The notes: generated from the sequence alone by a model not told the origin. Positions 11,878 to 25,530 are shown, counted from the stretch's first letter. The stretch is DNA of 64,000 nt from Adenanthera pavonina (GCA_026686845.1 JAIVEN010000003.1:7132501-7196500); one strand, 5' to 3'. Translations and numbers: made by a program.

Positions 11878-13261
11878 CATTTTTTAGCTTATATTTCGAA
11901 ATGATATTATATTTAAATTAAAGTAAAAGACCCTAGGTTTAAAATTTAGGGGAAAGAGAAACTTTTTATAAGGCACAACATGTAAAAGATATCAAAGTCA
12001 AGGATCAAATAACTCCGCCAATACGTGACGCCCAGTTGCTTTTTCTTTGGAATCTTGTACATATTTTCTTAGTTAATAAACTCCCCTTTCATTCAAAAAA
12101 TAACTACTCAGCTGGACACTGATTCCCATGGGCAGATCACTTGACAGTAAGCTCTTGGATGGTGAATCTGATTATGTGCTTTTATTTGCTTTCAGTTATA
12201 TTCCATTTGTTGCATTCACTCTTTGTATATAAATTGTGGAAGTACCATCTCCGCAACACATGCTTGATATATTTAGCTCTTAATATACCTGATGTCTTTT
12301 TACAATAGTCAATTTACTTAGGTTGAAGAGTAAATACAACTTCGCAAGGGATAGCTGCAAAAGATTTTACAAACGAAGGCTACCATCGATGACCATGTTT
12401 GATGGGTATGATTCTAATATATCATGATGGTGATGTTAATTTATATTTTTCTGGTGCACAAGGAAAGACTACACGTCTTCATTATGTCCAAGAGTTAAAA
12501 AAAAAAAACCCTTGCTCAGCTTTGAAAAGAACTCGTCAAGCCCAATAGGCTGCTGAGGCCTGAGGAACCGAATGAGAGACCAAAACATGCTTGTAAGATG
12601 CCCAGCCTTTGGTGAAAAGGGAAGCCCAAAATAAAAATTTCACAACTGAATCCAAAACTTCCATTAGGATAATGAAAACAAAAAAAAAAAGAAAAAGAAA
12701 AAGAAAACGAAAATAATAGTCTCACTGTAGAAGAAAATTACAATGCATTCATCTTGTCTGAACACGATAATAAATCCAAAATAACTAAATCACCAAGAGC
12801 TTCTCACAAACAGCTGCGGCCGGCAAGAGCCATTGGCAGGAGATTTTTTTTTGGCCAACCAATGGCAAGAGATTTGAGAGAAGGAGTCCCTTGCAAATCG
12901 AATTGCCCAGCTTTCTACGAGAAACCTAGTACGTATAACATTTAAGACATTTTGACCAAAATCTTTCACTCCAATGCTTACAGTCACCTGAATTAATCCT
13001 AACTTAACATTGAAGGGTATTTGAGGTATCTTGAGTATCACTCCTGAAGTGGATAGCAAATCTGTTTTGGCTTCTTTTTGGCCATTACTTAACTCATTGG
13101 TCGTAACCAAAGCCATTGTAGGTGACGTTCCACACCATTTGCTTCAGTGTACTAATCATAACTTCAATAAAAATTGTAAGTAGGCCATTAAACAGCAGAC
13201 AACTACTTACAAAATCTCAGTTGCTTGATCGACATCACACTTTCTCAGGCTATCTTACAGC
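11878..13261. other. Intergenic stretch; probable 3'UTR of the POLAR-like gene at the right edge
   Basis: No gene is supported. A 34-codon frame beginning ATGGGCAGATCACTTGAC near 12129 and a minus frame at 12790-13116 show no recognisable domain. An A-rich run lies near 12678-12712. The bases just below 13262 are expected to be 3'UTR of the minus-strand gene. Confidence 0.4.
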
Positions 13262-15856
13262 TCAACGCTCGGCTTTTAACTTAAAAGCAGCCTCAGGATC
13301 AAGCCGAAAAGTAAATCGTGAGGTTTCTGGAACATGCTGTGAGATAAGTCGCACAGTGTCCTTCCACCAAGTAATCTCTGTTTCTTTCTCAATAACCTTC
13401 TGCTTAGCACATTCTAAAGCATACTCCAGGTCTGTTATCTGTTCTTGCAGCCTTGCTTCAAGTAGTTCATGCAGCCTTCTTTCTAGTTCAATTGGATGAA
13501 CTCCGAAAGATACATCAGTACTTGCCTCTTGAGGGTCAATTATTTCACCAAAACTAGTACTGTGGCTCTTTGTACTCGAATCCATAAATGCCACCTGCCG
13601 ATTTCATTTTCAGCGACTGGAATAGAATTGAAGACCAATAACAGAGCAAATACAAATATATAAAGAGGTATGCATATCATTTTACTAGACACATGCTAGG
13701 CTAGGCAACCAGAAGAAAAGGAATAACCTAGTACAACAGAACATGGAAGATATATAATCAACTTCACCAAAGTAAACTCTTACATAAATACCTCTTGGCA
13801 TCAAGGGACTTTGCAGTCAAGCTTCATCTTACTGTACCTTTCTACCAATTTAGAAGAGTAATTTCTAATTTCCAAATTCAATAATATTCTAAGACTTCGC
13901 AATAAGTCAGTTAGAAAATTCAGAGCATATTTCCTCGTTATGCTAATATTTAATTTTTGCACCACCATTTGTGTACGCATCAATGAGACAAAATTTAGTG
14001 AAATGTCAAAAAGAAAACAGCTGATACACTCACAAGTATGATGAAAATAAAAAAGGAAATGAAATACTTGTTTCACTGGAATTACAGATATGCCAATGCA
14101 AACAGAATCGCAGAAAGAAGTGAGGAATCCCTTTTGTTTTGATTAAAAGCACTGATCTAATTTCTAGACATCATTATGAGTGGTGGGTTTGGATATGGAT
14201 CATGTCCGCATGAAAGAAATTCATGAAAGCAGACAAAACCTGAGTGGCTAAATGATCTTAAAAAATAAAAGAGAAAACTCACACAGTAAGAATTTGATGA
14301 TATCTGCACGGGAACTGAATGATGTGTCTCCCAAAGTCACAAGTCATTAGATGATATTGATTTAGGTCGACTCATCCACATATACAGTGCTAGTCAACAA
14401 TAAGAAACAAAGTAATCATAAATCAAAATAGAAGATCATCTACCTTGACGCTTTCTTCTTGTGTATCTTCAAAAGCAGTTTCTTCATCCAAATATAATTG
14501 TAACCTTTCTAACTCAACTTTAAGTTCTGCCTCAAGTTCATGTATTCCTTCTACACATTCATCTTGTTCACTTAAGTTATACTCTAGAAAATGATTATGA
14601 ACCGTATTTTTTTCTGGCACTGGTTGTGACTGAACTAAAATACGGCTATTAGAGCTTGAGACGTCGTTGATAGCAGTGATGGAACAGGAAAGAGTATCAC
14701 TCGGTTTCAGCGGCACTAGATGTGCCTCTTTCTTTGGAAGTTCCTCTTTCGCGTGTTGAAGAAGTATTTCCATTTCTTTCCGCAATTCAACCATCTTGCT
14801 AAACTCATTTTTACTTGCAGCAATCATAAACAGCAAGCCCCAGGACACTCCCAACTTAAAAGATGTATCATTTCTATACTGTCCTGCAAATGAAGACGGG
14901 AAAAATCTTATAAACAAAATCAAGGAAAAGGATGAGACAAGGTAGCAAGGAGAGAAAGAAAGGAACAGAGCCAGCTTTCATCGCAAAGGGGAAAAAAACT
15001 CTATTTAAGCTTTCAATGTATTTGCAAGTATTTGAGATTCCCAAGATAATATTAAAAACAAAAAAAATATACTTGTACCTTAGGAAGTGAAAACTATTGA
15101 AGGAATCAGATTATCCCACGAAGTATTTGAAGAGGAACGAAGCCAAACTTCACATGAACACTGATATTGATGTGCTTATTAAATCTTTTAATGTAATTAC
15201 AGTCATATACTCATATATAAGTTCAACTAATCCAGAAATGCAGCGGAGACAATCAGTCTATCATTCGGCAAAATAAAAAAGAAAATAATCAGTCTATCGT
15301 TAGCCACTTTATACATCAAAAAGCAAGTCCAAACAACATGGCCAAGTATGAATCAGAATCAACATTTTCAGCTTGGATTTCTCATCTTAAGCAGCTTAAG
15401 GCCACCACTTCACTGGGAATATCAACTAAATCATTGAATATGCCCTCAAATATTGAGACGAACCTTATTGCAAAGAATTAGCTTCTCACCTGATTCCTCA
15501 TTGCCGTTCAATCCCTTCACCGAATGACTTGCGGACAAAGACGTACCCTTGAATTCTCTCGGCTCTTTATGTATCTCCGGCCTCTGTTGCGAAACCCTCT
15601 GCTTTTTAGCCCCTCTCAGCATCGCCAACAGCCGATCAACGATCCGGCAAGCCGAATAGTAATGAATAGCTGCAGAACCATGTCTTTTTTGCAGTCTTTC
15701 TCTGACACCATTCATGCTGGGTTGCCCTGCGCAATCACCGCGGCCGGTACAGCCGTCGTCTTCTTGATCGAGAAGAATATCGGCCACGCGTAAGCGACGA
15801 TGGTTGGAGAAATTGGAGGGAGAAAGATTGAAGGATTTATAGATACGGTCGCCCAT
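13262..15856 (-). CDS. POLAR-like coiled-coil protein (asymmetric division polarity family)
   Basis: Three exons, 15856-15490, 14883-14444 and 13594-13262, join in phase to encode 379 residues. The start MGDRIYKSFNLSP precedes a basic region ending in SACRIVDRLLAMLRG. A hydrophobic patch GVSWGLLFMIAASKNEF follows at about residues 130-146, then the coiled-coil segment ELEAELKVELERLQLYLDEE. The C-terminal block GVHPIELERRLHELLEARLQ, continuing through ALECAKQKVIEKE and WWKDTVRLISQHVPE, is the most family-specific part. From memory this matches Arabidopsis POLAR and its paralogues, scaffolds at the cortex of stomatal precursor cells. I recognise the C-terminal block better than the N-terminal half, so the family call is fair and the function inferred. 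Donors and acceptors are GT-AG (for example ATCAG|GTGAG, TTGCAG|GACAG, GTCAAG|GTAGA). An alternative is an uncharacterised myosin-like coiled-coil protein. Confidence 0.72.
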
Positions 15857-16609
15857 ATGGATCAACCCAGAGAACACAGTGCATTAAATTCGACGAAGAG
15901 GAACAGTGCAGAGTTTTAAACTAAAGATAAAGAGCCAAATTGGAGGCAAAATTGGGGGGACTGGAGCGCTACCTTCCCTCTCTTTTCCGCATTCTTTTTT
16001 TTTTTAATAACTCTTTTCCAGCCGTTTTATAATATTTTTATATATATATAGCGACATTATTTACAAACTAGTCTTATTTTTTAGATTCTACCCACCAAAA
16101 ATTATAATATACATATATCATAATCACATTATTTATGAGCCAGCCTAGTCCTACGATTGGTCCTCCTTCCCCATGATTGCAGTTTTTTTTATTGTCAAGA
16201 GTTTTTAAAGTAAAATTTTAGGTAGGGTTTCCAAAATTCTTAGAGCACTAGATATAGAGTCCTTTTGTGAATAGTAGAATTTCTTATCAATTTAGATTAT
16301 ATATAAAATATATTTATTTTTTAATAAATAAAAATTTCAGAATGCACACCATAAGACTATATTTTAAAAATTTTTAACATCTCATAATAATTAGCAATAT
16401 ATAAAAAATTGATCCATACTGATCGATTCAACCAATTGGATTGAGTGCAAAGTTCAGTCTGGAAGAAGAGCAAGATTGGCAAGTTATAGAATTGATTAAG
16501 ATCCGTGCTAATTGAGTTTGAACTGATAAAAATTAATTGTGATCTGGTAAGAATTTTTTTTTATTTTTTTTTGTTTTTAAGATAAAATAGTATTATTTTT
16601 AGTACGAAA
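15857..16609. other. 5' flank of the POLAR-like gene
   Basis: The first ~100 bases are the expected 5'UTR and promoter side of the minus-strand gene. The rest is AT-rich, with T runs and a (TA)n stretch near 16040-16050. No gene is seen. Confidence 0.4.
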
Positions 16610-19600
16610 CTAGTATGTAACCCGTGCGATGCACGTGATCAATAAAACTATTTACATTTTTAGATATGTTTAATGATAAAATTATACATATAATTGGATA
16701 ACAAAATAACATAGCAAAGTATTTAATGTATTAATAATAAGTAACTATAAAGGAAATAATAATGTAAAGCTATCAGTTAAGATTATTAAATATTATTTTT
16801 TATACAATATTTGAAGTTGTGTCACTTAAATTGTCATCCTTATCTAAAATCATTATCTTCAATCCACTTTTAGATCATACACATAATACAACAACATAGA
16901 GTTGTCTATGTATAAATACAAGTCTGGCAAGTATAAATACATGCTATATAAATTTTGCCTTTAACTCTTATTTATAGTCATAACAAAAGCTAACATTATA
17001 AGAAACTATCATCTTTTTATATTAAATAGTAGTTTTGAATCTGATGGAATTATGGATACAAACTTTCAACCCTTCATGCATTTTATCCAAACATGACTTT
17101 AACTTAAAATATTATATACTTGCTAATTTATGTAATAATGAGATGAGTGTTATTACAAAAACCCAATGAATTGTTAATATTTCTCATGAAAATAATAAGT
17201 GCTCTAACATTTAACCTAATTTCATGATTTGGAAGACCTGATATGGAAATTAAATTTAACAATTTAGTGGAATAAAGATTATTAACAGAATTCACATTGT
17301 CATTTTCCTCTAATATACTCTCAAAATCATGGTACACCATATCTTCATCTGGTAATAAAGATAATATGTATTCATTAACATTATCAGACAGACAAAGTAA
17401 AGGCTAATATAGCTATATTTAATAAATAAGATGAAATATTTAATTTCTCATAGAGATTTGAATATGGTTACTACAATTGATATGATATAATCATTTGAGA
17501 TGTCCAATAAAAAATCATAAGAAATTTTAATATCAGTGATCATATCATTAGAATCAGTAATTATTCTATCACATATAGAAAAAATCCTGTGACCAAATTC
17601 TTGTATTTCTCTATTAACATAAGATGAATTTATTGGAAGGAATCTTATATTTCTTGTAAGAGTAAAGAATTTACATTGATTCCAGACGTAAGATAAATTA
17701 ACAGTAGCAATAACTATATCCTCCTAAATTCTTCTTGGTATTACAGGCAAAATTTGTTTAAAATCCCCACCAAATATAACTACTTTACCTTCAAGATGAA
17801 GGTTCATAGTTGAAGAATTGGATAGTTTTCAGATATATCTAAGGCTCTAATTCATCAGTCTCAAAACAAAATTTGTTGGCAATAAGTGCTTCATGCCATA
17901 TAATTAATGAAGTATGAACCAACAGCTCAGCAAAATGACTACACTGCTTTATATTGCATATAATGTCTTCATGAACATCAAGAGATATGTAGAATTGTAA
18001 ATGCACAATTCTTTCACTTGGCAATAATAAATAAGCAATGTCATTTGATGCTATATTAAGAACAATTTTGCCCTTGGATCTAAAAAAGGTTGAAAAAGTA
18101 TTTCATGCATATGTTTTACCAGTGCCTTCATATCTATAAACAAAAAATACTTCTCATTTCCCAGATATATATAATAGGAAAGTATAAAAAATTTTATACA
18201 TCCCCTGCAGTGTATGTCAAATAACTATACACAATATAACACTATATATAATGGTATAAACCAAATACATGAACTATATGAAAAAATATAAAAAAAAAAA
18301 TCTCTAATTAATATTTGAGAGTATTATTCTATTAAATAAATATTCTCAACATATTTAAGATATGTAAACTTGGATGAAATCTTTCAATTTAAGTGACAAA
18401 TGCCATCAATCATGCATAAAATAGATTATAGAATTAGTTGGAAATATCCTCCGCATTAGAGTGTAAGCTACATTTTCTTCAAATTCTCCTTTTTGCAATT
18501 TTATTAGAGATCATATTGATTTTCTAGCAATGTTTTGCAAAACATTTACGTAGTATTTATTTTCAAGGAATCTATTCACAATTTAAATATCTATGTGTAA
18601 AAAAGAAACTTTGCTAGTATAAGAGTGAATTTGTCAAAAGATCAAAAAATATAATCTCAAATATTTAAATATTATCTGATGATAAATCAAATATTAAATT
18701 AAACACACACATACAGATATATGTGTGTATTTGTATATAAAAATCATAAAAATGAATAGAAAATGGATATTAAAAATTATCAGAGTTGGGTTACATAAAA
18801 AGTTAGATGACTATTATTAAACAAATTAAGATAACCCGATTATAATCTATAAGAAATTAGATGATCAATCTTAAAATTGTAAATACTCACATTTATAAAT
18901 AATTCGATTGTAATCATTAACTAACTGCATATAGAAGAAACATTAATAATGGAGTAAATTAAACACAGTAAAAGATGACTCTCTCAACACAACATAAGAA
19001 AAATTACAGTAGACCAAAAAAGGTCTCTTAAATACAATGAAAGACAATCACGCTAATTCATTTTGAATTGATACAATTATTTATAGAATAAAAAGATAAC
19101 ATATCAGTTTTAATATTAATTCAATGATAAATCTGTAAATATCAGGTAGAATATTGTAGATAGATAAAATATTATTTTATATATGTAAATTCTTTAAAAT
19201 TTTTAATAGTTCTACAACATCAAGTAAACAATCACAAAAACTCTTAAATTAAATCATTTACAAATAATAATAAAAACATTTATTAAATATAACTATTAAT
19301 TAAATTTAACAAATGGTTTAATATATATACATGTATATAAATTATCTGAATAATAGTATAATTTAAATTTAAATAATAGCATAAATGTAACAGGGATTGA
19401 TAGCCCTCACAGCATTATAAGACACCTCACGAACGTTCCTGGACATGAAGAAATAATTTAAAAAATAAAAAATAAATAAATTATGACAATAACTACTTAA
19501 GATACGATGAAAATTATGGTATAAAATCAAATAAAAATACTGATTTTATAGAAAAAAAATATCACATCACAATAATAAAAAAAAGAATCAATTTCGATTG

Positions 19601-20059
19601 CAATTATATCATAACAACATTTCTCAAATATCACTTAACAAACAAAAAACAACTTCAAAACAAATAGTTTAACTATTATACATTATAAATAAAATAAACA
19701 ATAGGATAAAATATAAAAAATAAATATAACATGTTCATAAATAAACGTATGTTAATCCAAAGAAGAAAAGATTGCCATAACAATTTTTAAATCTCATATC
19801 TTAATTGCTCTTAAAATATAATAATAAATAACTAACAATATAATCTCACAAATTGATTTATGGATAAATATAAACTATTAATTTATAATAATATCTAAAA
19901 GTGTAAATCATGATATCTTAATTGCTTTTAAGATATAATAATAAATATCTAATATAAAATCTTAAAAATAATAACTCAAATTTTATTAATTTTTTTCAAA
20001 TTGTTGACATTGAGACTTGAGGTTCCAATTTTTTATTATACTTTTATATATATAATAGA
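16610..20059 (-). mobile_element. Helitron, about 3.45 kb, with both ends readable
   Basis: On the minus strand the element starts TCTATTATATATATAAAAG at 20059, preceded by A. It ends at 16610 with CTAG followed by T, so it lies between A and T as Helitrons do. About 11 bases before CTAG is the hairpin CGTGC-ATC-GCACG, followed by GGGTTACATACTAG, the typical plant Helitron 3' end. The interior carries a broken Helitron helicase (17128-18150). No Rep/HUH motif was recognised, and about 1.9 kb toward the 5' end is AT-rich and noncoding. This is a defective element that would depend on proteins from elsewhere. Confidence 0.82.
17128..18150 (-). pseudogene. Helitron PIF1-like helicase remnant
   Basis: Minus-strand pieces match Helitron helicases. 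A Walker A region reads VYRYEGTGKTYA, followed by a stop where Trp is expected (TGA for TGG). Then come RSKGKIVLNIASNDIAYLLL, CNIKQCSHFAELL, SLIIWHEA (the usual WDEA Walker B with D changed to H), and finally LLNLISISGLPNHEIRLNV and MRNINNSLGFCNNTHLI. Between these are several stops and frame breaks. The helicase motif order is kept but the key Walker B acid is lost, so it is not functional. Confidence 0.85.
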
Positions 20060-22331
20060 TAATATTATTTTCGTATAAATTTTTTTAACATTATAATATT
20101 GTATAAATATTATTATGATAATTAATTATTAATAATGATAAATTTACTTAATAAATAATATGAAAATGTCATATTAATTGGCTATTTTATATTTAAAATA
20201 TAATTATAGATAAATATTAACTTATTTATTTTAATATTATATTATGAAACTTATTAATAATATATTTTAATAATATATAACATATAAAATAAAAAAATAC
20301 TAATCTTATTATTACTGATATAATTACAGTTAAACCATGATTAAACTATTGAATCTTGAACCATTATTTTGACCGGATTAATAACCAATCTGATTTTTAA
20401 TACATTGGTAATTGGAAATGTTTCATGCCGGTAAAAAATGTATGATACTATTCATAGCTTGTGATAGTGAATGAATCTCTGACAAATGATTACGTAATTT
20501 TTTAATTAAATTACACAGTTATTGTGTGATTATGAAAAGTTATATATTTATCATGTATTATTTAAAAATTTTGAGACAAACCTATAAAATATTATTTAAG
20601 TCTTCTTCTATGAAAAACCAATACAAAAATCTCTCAATGAACTAATCTAATCTATCTAATATACACACACATGTATATATTTTGTGGCAAGTCATGACTT
20701 GTGAATAGTTTTGGTTCACAAGTTATGGGTCAAAATTGTTTATTTAATTTTACGTCTTACAAGAACAAGAATAATGTTCTCCTTCCCCATCTCTTTACCA
20801 TCTCCTCTTATTATTTTTATAGTTAGTAAATTAGTTTGGAGTTTTTAAATTCAATGTTAGTTTGGAGTTTTTAAATTCAATGAAATAAAAATGCAGTAGA
20901 AAGAAAGTTAAGATAAAAAAATTTAAAAACCATGAACATTATTTTTTAAGAAAAAAAACCACAGACACAAATATAATAAAATAATACACGAAGTTTATTC
21001 GAGTGGTTCACTGCTTATTCACCATAAATAAGTAAGTTTTTAAATTGATTTTATTTAAATTAATCAAGACCAAATATCACTTTTGGAAATTAGTTAACAC
21101 ATTAAAGAAAAAAGATATATTTAGAAAATGTAACATATTATTCCATGTAAAGTAAGTCATTCAAAATTAACTATTTTAAAATTTTGATTCTCCATGAATA
21201 AGTATATAATTTGGCAACTAAATTAATAGGCTCTTGCTTGATAGTCATTTAAATGCTTCAAATAGAAAACCAATAAAGATAAGAATTATGTCAGTACCGC
21301 CCAGTATACTTTCGTACCGATACACAGACGGCGTCTTGATGACATCGATTCACGTCTGTTGTTAAAATATTGTATATTCTTTAAAAAAATAATTTTAACT
21401 AACAAATTTTTTTATATATTAAAAAAATATTTATTATATTTTTTAATTATTAAAAAAATAAAATTTATAATTTTATTTCTATTCATTTTATTACATATAA
21501 TATAATTTATAATACAAATAATATAATAAATAAAAAATAAAAATAATAAATTATTACATGTTATTTTATGTTGTAGGATAAATAAAATCTTCCATAAAAG
21601 AAAATGAGTATATTAATATGTAAATATAGTATTACCAAAATTCAAAAAGGAGCCCGTATATTCTGCCTTTTCCTGTTTCGTTTAACTTGAACCATATATA
21701 TAGTATAAATCATGGACATTTGGACGCATTCGTGATAATAAGAAATGAAGACAGGGTTGCATTTGAATAAAAATCAGTTCAAAACTTTTTTATTCGTTTA
21801 TATGTGAAGCTCAGTATAATGTTGAATTGCGTAATTAAGATTTCGTTCATTTAATTTTAGATTTTAAATTAAAAATAAAATATTCATATTTGTTTTTATT
21901 TTTCATATTCCTTTCCCCTGCCAAATCCATCAGCACACACCAAAACAATAAAAAGGAGACATGCGTACAGAATGCGTGACACGCAGTTTGGAGGATTGGT
22001 TGATAATAATTTAACAATGACATTAACCTTATTTTACTGGATAATATTTTATCAAATATCATCTTCTCAGATAAATCATTTATTAATCAATTATTTCTTA
22101 TAATTTCTCTTAATATCTTTTTTTATCTTTTTCTACGCCTTTTGATAAGGTTTCAAACCATTTGATCAACCATCATCACTGACTCCTTTTGTCATCTTTT
22201 TTATATATACCCAACACATCTTAAATGATTTTTTACCATTTTCTCTTCGATAAGTGCTACTTCAATTTTCCTTCGTATACATTCATATATAATCATTTTA
22301 TATTTTATCTAATTTTATATGACCATACATC
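20060..22331. other. Gene-free AT-rich stretch
   Basis: No gene is seen. There is a 26-bp direct tandem repeat at 20831-20882. A short GC-richer patch near 21291-21360 (accgcccagtatactttcg and following) looks like a transposon fragment but was not assigned. Confidence 0.4.
20831..20882. repeat. Two perfect copies of a 26-bp unit
   Basis: The unit TTAGTTTGGAGTTTTTAAAT plus TCAATG occurs at 20831-20856 and again at 20857-20882 with no differences, implying a recent local duplication. Confidence 0.9.
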
Positions 22332-22791
22332 CAGTGGCGGACACACTTATAGCTTGAGAGGGGCTTAGGCCCCCCCTCCTTCTCCCTCTCCTTATATATA
22401 TATATATAAACACACATTAATATACAGTTAACCATAATAATGTAATATATATACACATATGTTACACACAATAAATAAAACATATATATGTACAATATTT
22501 ATTATTGATATATTTAAAAACAAATAAAAATATAAAATTTATATATAAATGTATTGAAAATATAAATTTTTACTATGTTTTTTTATAATTTTTCTTAAAA
22601 TTAATATATTACATGTATGGTTTCACTTTATATATATACACATAATTTATCATTTCATAATTTTTTAAGTTATGAGAATATTTTGAAAAATTAATTATGA
22701 TAAATATTAAAAAATTAAATTAATAATACAAAATATATATTATTTGTCAAAATTTTGGCCCCCCATAATGGTTGAGCTGCGTCCACCCCTA
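22332..22791. mobile_element. hAT-like nonautonomous element, 460 bp
   Basis: The element begins CAGTGGCGGACACAC and ends GCGTCCACCCCTA, so the ends are imperfect inverted repeats (CAGTGGCGGAC against TAGGGGTGGAC). A GGCCCCCC block lies near each end. It is flanked by ATACATC at 22325-22331 and 22792-22798, a 7-base match compatible with the 8-base duplication of hAT elements. The interior is AT-rich and noncoding. Confidence 0.65.
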
Positions 22792-22798
22792 ATACATC

Positions 22799-23132
22799 TA
22801 TTTCAGTATTCTCATTTTTACTATTCATATTTTATGTTTTTGTTGTCATTTTAAACTTTAACATTCACGAAGTCTGCCTATGTAATATTATAGTCGGTCC
22901 CAAATCCAGGTAATGAAGAAGGATTGTATTAAACACTCGGCAACCAACATAAAATTTTATCAAATATTTATGATATTGATTAGAGATTGGTTGATAATAA
23001 TATTATAAAAAAATTTGCATATAAGTTTTAAACCTACTATTTAGTAAAAATGGGATTTCGATGTCTATTTAAGATTTAAGAAAAAAAACAGTGGGACAGA
23101 CGTTCCCCTGTTTATGGGTGAGTCGTTCTGAA

Positions 23133-23172
<40 letters not shown>

Positions 23173-24177
23173 CAATTTAATTTTTTATCGAAAACATTTG
23201 CCGGAAGTTTCTTCAAGCATACGGTCATCACCCCCTAAGAACTTCAAGCATACTTCTTTTTTTTTTTGTGGGTGTTTAAATTAAAGAACGTTTTATAAAG
23301 GTACCGTTTTTTGTTGAAATACTAGTTTTGACTATGGGTCAATTAGTATGAATATAATTAGTGTATTTTTTGTTTTAAAATTCCATATACATCTCATTCT
23401 ATTCTTAGCACTTGAACAAAATCATATGTTAGAATTTTATCAATAAAAAATAATGTGAGAAAAGCTATTTCATTTAATCATAGCAATGCTCAAATCCAAT
23501 CTAATACTAGTAATGAATAATTGATCATTGTATAAAAATCTGCCATAGATAAACTATTGGTATGCATGGTGACTGGCCAATCACCATGCAACAAAAATTC
23601 ATTTAAGTGTAAATCACTGCATATAAGTATGCGGTATAAAACGTTAAATGAACAAAGAGAAGTTTTAAAATTCAATCATTTAATAATATTTGTGCAACTC
23701 ATGATTACTCGCGTGAGCAAAATAGTATGTAAGAAATCGAAATTATTCTGGCTTCAATTTTGTAACAATCACTCTCGCTGGAACTTTATAAAATGCCCTG
23801 ATTATTTAAAAAAAAAATCTGTTGAGATCCCTGAAACTAATAATGACAAAAGTTTCATTTTGGTGGAACATAGCATGAGTAACTTCATAGTCCTCCTTTT
23901 ATCCCATTTTTTGTGTTATTTTAAAGAAATTTAAGTGTTTTATTTTATCTATTATTTTAACAAATAATTAATTAATTAATTATTTTCTTCCAACTATATT
24001 TTTAAATATTTAGTAGTATATTATTTTAATAAATAATATAATATAACAGTAAATAAATAATAATTAAGAATAATTTCATAAAATTACATCATTTACTATA
24101 TATAAATTATTTATTATTATTTTTTAATTGTTGTATCCCAGTAAAAGAGGGGGGATGGAGTAGTATTTAACTATTTA
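22799..24177. other. Gene-free AT-rich stretch
   Basis: No gene is supported; the frame at 23557-23934 has no known domain. It contains an A run and (AT)n tract at 23131-23167. Near 23900 and 24150 are opposed TCCTCCTTTTATCCC-like and AGAGGGGGGATGGAG sequences that may be the worn ends of another MITE. Confidence 0.4.
23131..23167. repeat. Poly-A followed by (AT)n microsatellite
   Basis: About 11 A residues run into a perfect AT dinucleotide tract. Confidence 0.9.
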
Positions 24178-24467
24178 CTCTCTCCGTTTCTTAATATAAG
24201 GGACAATTGAGGGAGTTTCCGTGTTTCAAAATATAAGAGACATATGAGATTTGTCTGGTGTATTTAATGACTTTTTTCTAAAATATCCTTAATTAAGATA
24301 GTATGTTTTCAATATAATTCATTTGTATTAATTGCATGATGGAAGAGTTATTAACATTAAATAAAAGTATTTTTGGAAACTATTTTATATTCCTGACAAA
24401 TTTATTATTTTTCTTGATCTGTGTGATTTTATCTCTTATCCCTTATATTATTAAGGAATGAGGGGAG
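24178..24467. mobile_element. Stowaway-like MITE, 290 bp (same family as 58275)
   Basis: It begins CTCTCTCCGTTTCTTAATAT and ends ATTAAGGAATGAGGGGAG, with TA on each side (24176-24177 and 24468-24469). The body shares AAGGGACAATTG, TTTGTCTGGTGTATTTAAT, GTTTTCAATATAATT and AAGAGTTATTAACATTAAAT with the element at 58275-58556, showing the same family. Inverted ends and TA duplication fit Stowaway. Confidence 0.8.
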
Positions 24468-25289
24468 TATTGTTTTAAAAAAAAACTTCATAGCATTTAT
24501 GACACTGTAGGAGTGATGTTGCTTTTATTGTTGGTAATGGTATGCAGGGTGATTGGGCAAGATAGTGGTTGCATCATAATTGCGAGCATTGACATACGAA
24601 TTTATTATGGGTTAATATTCTCGTGACTTTCATTTATCGTCCGCTGCGGCCATTATTAAATTCTCGATGTCAATTTGGCAGCGTGGAGAGAGTGCTTCGA
24701 GCATTCCACCATCCCCTCTTGGTGGAGAATGACATGATGCAAGCATTAGCTTCCAAGTAGATGCGGAGCCACCCCAATGCTAGAGAAGGGGCTAATATGG
24801 ACTTTGGGTGGGCCGATTGCATGATCCATGTGTGTATCTTGGGCTTACATTTATAAGTATGCTTTGAATAAAAAATAATATAATACAAGTGGCTCTACCA
24901 CTGTTTCTAAGGTTAAGAGTAGAGAAAGAATTGGTTGATTAATTTTGGTTGCTTTCTCCTTTCCAAAAAAGAAAAAAAAATCCTTCCTTGGTGTGAGAGC
25001 GAAACCTCTCCTTGGTGAGAGAGTGAACTGAACCCTGAAAAGCTTTGTTTGTTTTTCACTTTTTCTTCTCTGAGCTTCCTCTCCATGGCTTATGTGGGGT
25101 TTTTTAGTATGGATTTTAACGTTGATGGCTCTCAAGATTTGGAGGATCGGGTCATTGATTTAAAGGCTATTAATCAACGTGCATGGTCAATATCATAATA
25201 CTACTAAGAACATTCTTGTTCGTAGTTGGAACTTGACATATGAGGGTTAAAGTTGCAAAGGTTGTGACCATTCACTAGTACAGTAATGA

Positions 25290-25530
25290 CTTTCTAGATC
25301 GGTTAAAATTGACTTTTAAGATCGGTTCCCTTGCAGATGTAGAAGTGACAGATGTAAAAGAAAAAATTTTTAAGATCAGGTAAGACCGATGTGGAAAGTT
25401 CTGTTTCTAGATCGGTGACCGATCTTGAAAGTTCTGTTTCCAGATCGGTGACCGATCTAGAATGTCTCGTTATTTTCAAAAATAGTAACCAATTCTGTTG
25501 TTCACTTTCAAGATCAGTCACCGATCTGGA
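25290..25530. repeat. CACTA left subterminal repeat array
   Basis: Several copies of AGATCGGT and its complement, including the palindrome AGATCGGTGACCGATCT near 25413 and 25442, are spaced by about 30 bases. In En/Spm elements such arrays bind the TNPA-type protein; that role is inferred here. An artefactual minus-strand frame (RSVTDLETEL twice) crosses them. Confidence 0.8.

Noticed and set aside
12790..13116. 108-residue minus-strand frame as a separate gene
   Set aside because: No known domain, no splice context, and it lies in the probable 3'UTR/flank of the POLAR-like gene.
23557..23934. 125-residue plus-strand frame
   Set aside because: It has no recognisable domain, lies in AT-rich sequence with no splice or promoter support, and is flanked by transposon remains.
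25303..25521. Minus-strand frame with RSVTDLETEL repeats
   Set aside because: It is a by-product of the palindromic CACTA subterminal repeats.
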